Shown: positions 5,207-8,874 of the stretch, one piece after another
Layout: every line of letters begins with the position of its first letter
Numbering within the stretch: the first letter of the stretch is position 1
NCBI GenBank assembly: GCA_937877295.1
Contig: CALFIV010000368.1
Location: forward strand, 1 to 8,874
DNA from: an uncultured Clostridia bacterium
GTDB taxonomy: Bacteria; Bacillota_A; Clostridia; Christensenellales; CAG-138
Length of the DNA: 8,874 nt
Reading direction: 5' to 3'
Translations under genes and position numbers: made by a program
Notes under the pieces: generated by a model
The model's database searches: none
Seen by the model: the letters and a program-made list of their open reading frames with translations, nothing else
Told to the model about the DNA's origin: nothing

Positions 5207-8131
5207 ATGAAACGACGTTTGTTCGCCATCCTGCTTGCTGTGCTGCTTGTGATGGGGCTTTTGCCCGTCGGCAGCTTCGCGGAGGATGCGCCGTGGTGGG
5301 AACAGGACCTTTGGAGCACCGACGTTCTCTTGGAACTCGGCGCCGAGCTTCCGACCTACAATGCCGCCGAGCAACGGTATGAAATCTCCGCGCCCGAACA
5401 GCTTCTGTACCTTTCGGGAACATGGAAGACTGAGGACACCAACGGCGACGGCGCGCCGGACGCACCCTGCGACGGCACCTATGTGCTGACGGCGGACCTC
5501 GATATGGCGTCGCTTCTCGCATCGATCGGCGCGGTGCTCTCCGACAAAAATGACAAGGAAACCAAGGGCTATATGCCGCCGATCGCGGCTTTGGCGGACG
5601 CCGATCGCACGGAGGGCGTGCACTGCGCGTTCTTCGGTACGTTTGACGGTCAGGGACATGCGATCAAAAACCTGCGCGTCGTGCGCATGGGCTACAAATA
5701 CTGCGGTCTGTTCGGCAACGTCGGGCATGACTTCGGCGAAGGATATGTTCGCAATCTCGCGATCCTCGATGCCGAGATCGTAGGACTTGCCACCTGCGGC
5801 ATTTTGGCGGGCGGCTTTTACGGCGACGCGGACAACGTCGTCTGCACCGGTAGGATCGACTGCATGGAAAAGAATGCAGGCGGTCTTGCGGGCAAGATCA
5901 AGCGCAACGACAACGGCTATTACGGCATTGCGCGCAACTGCTTCGTCTACTGCGACATCCTCGTTCGCGGACAGGGCGTCGAAAACGGCGCGGCGGGCGG
6001 CATCTCCGCCTCCAATTCCAAGGGCGGTCAGATCGTCAACTGCTACGTCGGCGGCTCGATTACCGTGTTCGGCGAGGAAGCAGACAGCGTCGGCGGCATC
6101 GTGGGCAACCTGAAAGGCGGCACTGCGATCGACAACAACGTCATGCTGTTGAAACGGATCGACGGCGGCGCGGACAGCCAGAACATCGGCTTCCTCTGCG
6201 GTAATTACAGCGGCGATTCCGGTTCGCACATCCACAACAACGTTGTATTCGACGGCACGGTGCTGAAAGGCGGCGTGGCAAGCGCGCATCCCGACGAAGC
6301 TGCCTTTGTGCTTGCTTCGGCGGAAGAACTTTTGAACGCCTCGCTGTATCGGCAGCTCGGATGGGATTTCGATTCCGTCTGGACCTGGGTCGGCGAGGAA
6401 GCGGACGGCTATCCGGTCCCGGCGCCGTTTGCGGACCGCGTCGATCTCGCATCGCGCATTCATGCGGACCTGACCGTTTCTGAGCCGGTGATCCGGCTTT
6501 CGGAACCGATGGTCAACAGCGCCTATGCGGGTGAACCCGCTGCGATCGAGGGACAGCTGCTGCTTCCGAATGGCGCATCCGCCAAGGAAGCGACGCTGCA
6601 TTACGGTACGTCCAAAAAGCGCGCATCCTGCACCGAAACGCTTCCGATGCAGCTCACCGAACGGGGCTTTGTGGCGGACTTCAATACGGACGAACCCGGT
6701 GTGTACTACTATTACTGCACCGTCGATCTCGGCGAGACGGAGCTGTCGTTCCCGAGCGAGGGAACCCTGCGGCTCGACGTCATTTCTCCGACCATGCGGT
6801 TCATGCCGGAGCAGCTTACGCTGACGCCCGGCGCAACGGTCAACGAAGTCTGTTTCAACTGGATCACCGAATCGGACGGGCTTTCGGCGAAGCTGCGCTA
6901 TCGTCTTGCGGGCGGGTCCGAATGGACCGAACTTCCCGTAACCGAGATCGAGACGGTCCGGGTACGCGGCGATCACGGCACATTCACAAGCTATTCGGCG
7001 GATCTTTCCGGTCTCGAACCGGCGACGGCATACGAATACATGGCGGTCACAAGCGACGGTACGGATGAATATCGCAGCGATATCCACACATTCACGACGC
7101 TTCCCGACGGCAAGACGTTCTCGTTCGCATTGATTTCGGACCTGCAATCCACCAACGAAGAAGGCTATCTGCCGTACATGTATACGGAACAGACGTTCCT
7201 CACCGACACGCTGCACCCGAACTTTATGGTCAATCTCGGCGATCTCACCGAGGACGACACGATGCAGGAGTGGTCGTTCCTGTTCGACAAGACGGGCGAT
7301 ATCCTCGCAAGCCGTCTGACCGCGTTTGTGGCGGGCAACCATGAGGCAAAGGGCGACGTTATCTATTCGCACTTCAAGGGTCGCACGAATCTGCCGGACG
7401 GCATCGACGACGAGATGCTCAAAGAGACCACATCCAGCTTCGTCGTCGGCGACGTGTGCTTCGTCACGTTGAACACCGATCCGTACACCGGCATCGATGG
7501 CACGGACGCCTCGGCGGATAAGCTGAACTATTACGCCGCGCAAAAGGAATGGGCAAAGCGCGTGTTTGAGGCGTCGGGCTGCACCTACCGTGTGATCTTC
7601 GCACATGCGGGGCTCGTGCAAAAGGACGATGCGGCGACGGCGTTCCTCGAACAGATGTGCAACGAGCTGGATGTCGATTTGTTCTTCAACGGGCATATCC
7701 ACAACTACTTCCGCGCGACGGTGGACGGCGAGGGCAACAAGGCGGATATCGGCAGCGGCACCACGTTCGTCACGACCAGCCCGATGGGTCGGAAGTTTGA
7801 CGACTACGGCGGCGAGATCGACGATGTGCTGACGTTCCAGACCGGCGGTTCCGGCGACGAGCGCCAATACCTCACCTACGTGGAGGTGACGGAGGAGGGC
7901 ATCACGGTCACCGCGTATCAAAGAACAAATGCGGGCGACGCAAGCCCCAAGAAGTGCTCGGAGTACACGCCGATCGACACGTTCACCCTACATAAGGAAA
8001 AAGCGCCCGAAAAGGCGGAGGGCAATCCCATTTTACGCGCCGTGCTTTACGGCAGCATTTCGCTTTTGATTGTGGCTGCGATCGTCGCGGGCATCCTGAT
8101 AATGCGGAAAAAGACGGGTAAGACCAAGTAA
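5207..8131 (+). CDS. Secreted membrane-anchored metallophosphoesterase with GLUG-like repeats and PAP-type fibronectin domain
   Basis: A 974-residue predicted extracellular phosphoesterase. The start follows AGGAG (5196-5200) by 6 bases. Residues 1-25 are a signal peptide, likely cut after GSFA. Residues about 57-405 form a GLUG-like module: YEISAPEQLLYLSG, FFGTFDGQGHAIKNLRV, GGLAGK, GGISAS, GGIVGNLKGG, closing with LGWDFDSVWTW and DGYPVPAP. DTNGDGAPD (77-85) resembles a calcium-binding loop. An Ig-like stretch (about 426-525) precedes a purple-acid-phosphatase-type fibronectin domain (526-635). The catalytic domain carries SDLQ (Asp645, Gln647), GDL (Asp679), GNHE (Asn711, His712), FAHAG (His800) and GHIHNYFR (829-836; His830, His832), the ordered calcineurin-like metal-site motifs. 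One membrane helix (about 942-966) and a basic tail anchor it outside-facing; there is no LPXTG. It probably cleaves phosphate esters at the surface; the substrate is unknown. GLUG modules often serve adhesion or wall binding. Confidence 0.9.
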   Translation: MKRRLFAILLAVLLVMGLLPVGSFAEDAPWWEQDLWSTDVLLELGAELPTYNAAEQRYEISAPEQLLYLSGTWKTEDTNGDGAPDAPCDGTYVLTADLDMASLLASIGAVLSDKNDKETKGYMPPIAALADADRTEGVHCAFFGTFDGQGHAIKNLRVVRMGYKYCGLFGNVGHDFGEGYVRNLAILDAEIVGLATCGILAGGFYGDADNVVCTGRIDCMEKNAGGLAGKIKRNDNGYYGIARNCFVYCDILVRGQGVENGAAGGISASNSKGGQIVNCYVGGSITVFGEEADSVGGIVGNLKGGTAIDNNVMLLKRIDGGADSQNIGFLCGNYSGDSGSHIHNNVVFDGTVLKGGVASAHPDEAAFVLASAEELLNASLYRQLGWDFDSVWTWVGEEADGYPVPAPFADRVDLASRIHADLTVSEPVIRLSEPMVNSAYAGEPAAIEGQLLLPNGASAKEATLHYGTSKKRASCTETLPMQLTERGFVADFNTDEPGVYYYYCTVDLGETELSFPSEGTLRLDVISPTMRFMPEQLTLTPGATVNEVCFNWITESDGLSAKLRYRLAGGSEWTELPVTEIETVRVRGDHGTFTSYSADLSGLEPATAYEYMAVTSDGTDEYRSDIHTFTTLPDGKTFSFALISDLQSTNEEGYLPYMYTEQTFLTDTLHPNFMVNLGDLTEDDTMQEWSFLFDKTGDILASRLTAFVAGNHEAKGDVIYSHFKGRTNLPDGIDDEMLKETTSSFVVGDVCFVTLNTDPYTGIDGTDASADKLNYYAAQKEWAKRVFEASGCTYRVIFAHAGLVQKDDAATAFLEQMCNELDVDLFFNGHIHNYFRATVDGEGNKADIGSGTTFVTTSPMGRKFDDYGGEIDDVLTFQTGGSGDERQYLTYVEVTEEGITVTAYQRTNAGDASPKKCSEYTPIDTFTLHKEKAPEKAEGNPILRAVLYGSISLLIVAAIVAGILIMRKKTGKTK

Positions 8132-8137
8132 CATTTC

Positions 8138-8185
8138 TCGACGTTTGCCGATCGTTTCGGCAACCGGTAAACGTCGAATCTTTTT
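8138..8185 (+). terminator. Strong intrinsic terminator after the phosphoesterase gene
   Basis: TCGACGTTTGCCG (8138-8150) pairs with CGGTAAACGTCGA (8165-8177), 13 bp with one G-U pair, followed by a five-T run at 8181-8185. An inner hairpin is also possible: TTGCCGA (8145-8151) with TCGGCAA (8157-8163). It starts 6 bases after the stop codon and separates this unit from hppA. Confidence 0.87.
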
Positions 8186-8195
8186 CTAACCGTTT

Positions 8196-8209
8196 CGTAA
8201 ACGTTTACG
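8196..8209 (+). promoter_or_regulatory. Perfect 14-base palindrome, LacI-family-type operator candidate
   Basis: CGTAAACGTTTACG is its own reverse complement. A central CG flanked by AA/TT and G/C arms is the usual plan of LacI/GalR-family operators (CcpA, PurR and relatives). It lies 70 bases before the hppA start and 10 bases after the terminator T-run. No regulator gene is in the window, and no convincing promoter could be placed relative to it. Confidence 0.45.
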
Positions 8210-8228
8210 TAGACAGAAAGACGTTGTT

Positions 8229-8245
8229 CTTTGCGAAATGCAAAG
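8229..8245 (+). other. Small hairpin in the hppA leader
   Basis: CTTTGC (8229-8234) pairs with GCAAAG (8240-8245) around a GAAAT loop. It is a 6-bp stem 34 bases before the hppA start. It may be structural only; no known riboswitch pattern is seen in 8186-8279. Confidence 0.3.
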
Positions 8246-8279
8246 TTTGAGATATGAATCCAAGAAGAGAGAGGTAAAC

Positions 8280-8874
8280 ATGGAAACATTATTCTGGATC
8301 GGTTTTGTCGGTGCGGCGCTCGCGGGGCTGTACGCACTGCTGCAGACCAAAAAGGTGCTGTCCTTTTCGGAAGGCACCGAAAAGATGAAAAAGATCGCGG
8401 AATCCATCCGCGAAGGCGCCAACGCCTATCTCAAGCGTCAGTACAAGACGGTACTGCCGGTGTTTGCGATCATCTTTGTGATCCTTGCGGTCATGGCGTT
8501 TGCTTCAAAGGGAAGTTTGCTTTCCCAGTTTACGCCGTTTGCATTCCTCACCGGCGGTATCTGGTCGCTGCTTGCGGGCTTTATCGGCATGAAGATCGCA
8601 ACGAACGCCAACGCGCGCACCGCGCAGGCGGCAAGCGAGGGCCTGAACCGCGGACTTCGCGTCGCATTCTCAGCGGGCTCGGTCATGGGCTTCACGGTCG
8701 TTGCGCTCGGAATCTTAGACGTAACGCTTTGGTACTTCCTTCTGTATTATGTATTCGGTATTCGTGATGCGGTGCAGATCGGCAACATCATGGTCATGAA
8801 CGGCATGGGCGCGTCCTTTATGGCGCTGTTCGCCCGCGTGGGCGGCGGCATCTACACCAAGGCCGCCGACGTCG
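8280..8874 (+). CDS. hppA: Membrane-bound ion-translocating pyrophosphatase, N-terminal part
   Basis: First 198 complete codons of a gene cut by the right edge; the family is usually about 650-800 residues, so roughly a quarter is present. It hydrolyses pyrophosphate in the cytoplasm and pumps H+ or Na+ across the membrane. Start ATG 8280 follows AGAGAGG (8268-8274) by 5 bases. The first helix (about 4-21) is followed by the conserved IAESIREGANAYLKRQYKT block (39-57), a second helix (58-75), then LLAGFIGMKIATNANARTA (97-115), further helices (about 128-160) and MGASFMALFARVGGGIYTK (176-194), all hallmarks of membrane pyrophosphatases. The frame ends at TKAADV, just before the expected catalytic GADLVGK region. 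The residues that separate H+ from Na+ pumps and K+-dependent from K+-independent types lie beyond the window, so the ion cannot be assigned. A terminator upstream suggests its own promoter. Confidence 0.96.
   Translation, partial: METLFWIGFVGAALAGLYALLQTKKVLSFSEGTEKMKKIAESIREGANAYLKRQYKTVLPVFAIIFVILAVMAFASKGSLLSQFTPFAFLTGGIWSLLAGFIGMKIATNANARTAQAASEGLNRGLRVAFSAGSVMGFTVVALGILDVTLWYFLLYYVFGIRDAVQIGNIMVMNGMGASFMALFARVGGGIYTKAADV

Noticed and set aside
4997..7921. 974-residue open frame on the - strand
   Set aside because: It lies antisense to the phosphoesterase, which has full catalytic motifs, signal peptide and anchor. The same length as that protein is coincidence; composition is typical of a shadow frame.
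8025..8131. Sortase-type wall anchor at the phosphoesterase C-terminus
   Set aside because: A hydrophobic helix and basic tail are present, but there is no LPXTG-like motif before the helix, so a plain membrane anchor is more likely.
8231..8258. Promoter for hppA from TTGCGA (8231-8236) and TATGAA (8253-8258)
   Set aside because: Each box matches consensus at only about four of six positions, and the implied start would fall at the ribosome binding site; not strong enough to report.

Overview
The window reads as a moderately GC-rich chromosome segment from a Gram-positive-type bacterium, most likely an uncultured member of the Clostridia (Bacillota). Reasons: purine-rich AGGAGG-type ribosome binding sites, two lipoproteins with lipobox Cys20 and short Clostridia-style signal peptides, a surface protein anchored by one C-terminal membrane helix, and a membrane pyrophosphatase. 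This placement is inference; there is no rRNA or marker gene to confirm it. All seven genes are on the + strand, intergenic gaps are short (largest 148 bases), and no mobile element, CRISPR array, tRNA or rRNA was seen.

Region 1 (3-1562): the 3' end of an ABC transporter ATPase gene (TOBE-like tail), then a complete lipoprotein solute-binding protein of the Fe(3+)/AfuA-like family 1 type. The permease is presumably upstream, outside the window. Region 2 (1602-3101): a four-helix membrane protein of unknown function, followed after 3 bases by a cytosolic metallo-beta-lactamase-fold hydrolase that resembles the detached C-terminal domain of ComEC. The tight spacing suggests a translationally coupled pair. 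Region 3 (3162-5132): a 656-residue surface lipoprotein made of four tandem copies of a domain marked by an N-K-[TS]-G motif; copies 3 and 4 are near-identical and clearly arose by duplication. Region 4 (5207-8131): a 974-residue secreted, membrane-anchored protein joining GLUG-like repeats, an Ig-like region, a purple-acid-phosphatase-type fibronectin domain and a calcineurin-like phosphoesterase domain. A strong intrinsic terminator follows. Region 5 (8280-8874): the first 198 codons of a membrane-bound ion-pumping pyrophosphatase (hppA), preceded by a perfect 14-base palindrome that looks like a LacI-family operator.

Taken together this is largely a cell-envelope neighbourhood: solute capture, a repeat lipoprotein, an extracellular phosphoesterase and an ion pump. 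I see no proven single pathway linking them. The best candidates for something undescribed are the four-domain NK[TS]G lipoprotein, the GLUG-phosphoesterase fusion beside it, and the membrane protein/ComEC-like hydrolase pair.
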